This document shows, piece by piece, positions 5,657 to 5,813 of a DNA stretch of 5,813 nucleotides. Each line of letters opens with the position of its first letter. Position 1 is the stretch's first letter. The translations under genes and the position numbers were made by a program. The notes below the pieces were generated by a model that was given only the letters and a program-made list of their open reading frames with translations, was not told the origin of the DNA and did no database searches. The DNA comes from an uncultured Thermomicrobiales bacterium (GTDB lineage: Bacteria; Chloroflexota; Chloroflexia; Thermomicrobiales; Thermomicrobiaceae), in contig CALAGB010000570.1 in assembly GCA_937891245.1 (NCBI GenBank), positions 1 to 5,813 of the forward strand. The letters run 5' to 3'.

Positions 5657-5813
5657 ATGACCGCGAATGATGGCGGCGCGATTGACCAGGCCAGCACCAG
5701 CGGCCTTCGCATCACGCTGGCCGGTGGGGAGGAACTGCAACTACCGCCGCACGACGAGTTCTATGCCCAGCTCATCACACGCAACGCCGGACTGGTCTCG
5801 GAGGCCGAGCAGC
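5657..5813 (+). CDS. Start of a possible ThiF/E1-like protein, cut by window edge
   Basis: Only 52 residues are visible. GAGGAGAA just upstream of the ATG at 5657 is a strong ribosome binding site, and the 28-base gap after the ligase stop argues for one operon. A polar N-terminus (MTANDGG) leads into LRITLAGGEELQLPP (17-31) and then FYAQLITRNAGLVSEAEQ (35-52). The last piece resembles the segment just before the nucleotide-binding glycine loop in ThiF/MoeB/E1-like proteins, where Arg-Asn-x-Gly-Leu-x-x-x-x-Glu-Gln is common. E1-like enzymes adenylate the C-terminus of small carrier proteins. The decisive glycine loop, ATP-binding Arg/Asp and any catalytic Cys lie outside the window, so the assignment rests on this short likeness. 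The existence of the gene is much surer than its family. Confidence 0.6.
   Translation, partial: MTANDGGAIDQASTSGLRITLAGGEELQLPPHDEFYAQLITRNAGLVSEAEQ

Overview
The window is GC-rich, densely coding bacterial DNA with strong G/C preference at third codon positions. Its gene content is a gamma-glutamyltransferase-family enzyme, a cyclic-nucleotide-domain patatin lipase and a long-chain acyl-CoA ligase. This would suit a high-GC environmental lineage such as Chloroflexota (Thermomicrobia-like) or an actinobacterial relative. That placement is a weak impression from protein style, not something proven here. No rRNA, tRNA, insertion sequence or CRISPR array was seen.

Layout. On the minus strand at the left, a gamma-glutamyltransferase-family gene (1-987) runs off the window edge before its catalytic threonine. 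Just upstream of it, on the same strand, is a 60-codon remnant of a FAD-dependent DAO-family oxidoreductase (1010-1192). The remnant keeps the N-terminal FAD-binding glycine motif and what looks like the extreme C-terminus, joined in frame with the middle missing. Its promoter and ribosome binding site look intact, so the pair forms a minus-strand transcription unit. The gene-free region 1193-1690 separates it from plus-strand genes. It carries a candidate promoter for each direction, a perfect 14-bp palindrome, a repeated 10-mer and a 7-bp inverted repeat.

On the plus strand, a 599-residue protein (1691-3490) combines an N-terminal cyclic-nucleotide-binding-like domain, a middle region that may be a degenerate ParA/MinD-like fold, and a complete patatin-type lipase domain with oxyanion loop, GTSIG and DGG. 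After it, a fresh promoter drives a short gene (3613-3858). That gene encodes an 81-residue protein with an ordinary N-terminal third and a C-terminal part made largely of threonine, encoded by ACG/ACC repeats. The same DNA in another frame reads as a His/Asp-rich chain open to 4058. Next comes a complete long-chain fatty-acid-CoA ligase-type adenylating enzyme (4042-5628). A cut-off gene follows 28 bases later (5657 to the edge); the few residues visible resemble the start of ThiF/E1-like proteins.

Working together: the lipase could release fatty acids and the ligase could activate them, which makes a simple lipid-turnover reading of the plus strand. The more speculative reading is that the Thr-rich small protein, the adenylating ligase and the E1-like protein form one unit, with the small protein as a modification substrate. 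That depends on the identity of the truncated last gene.
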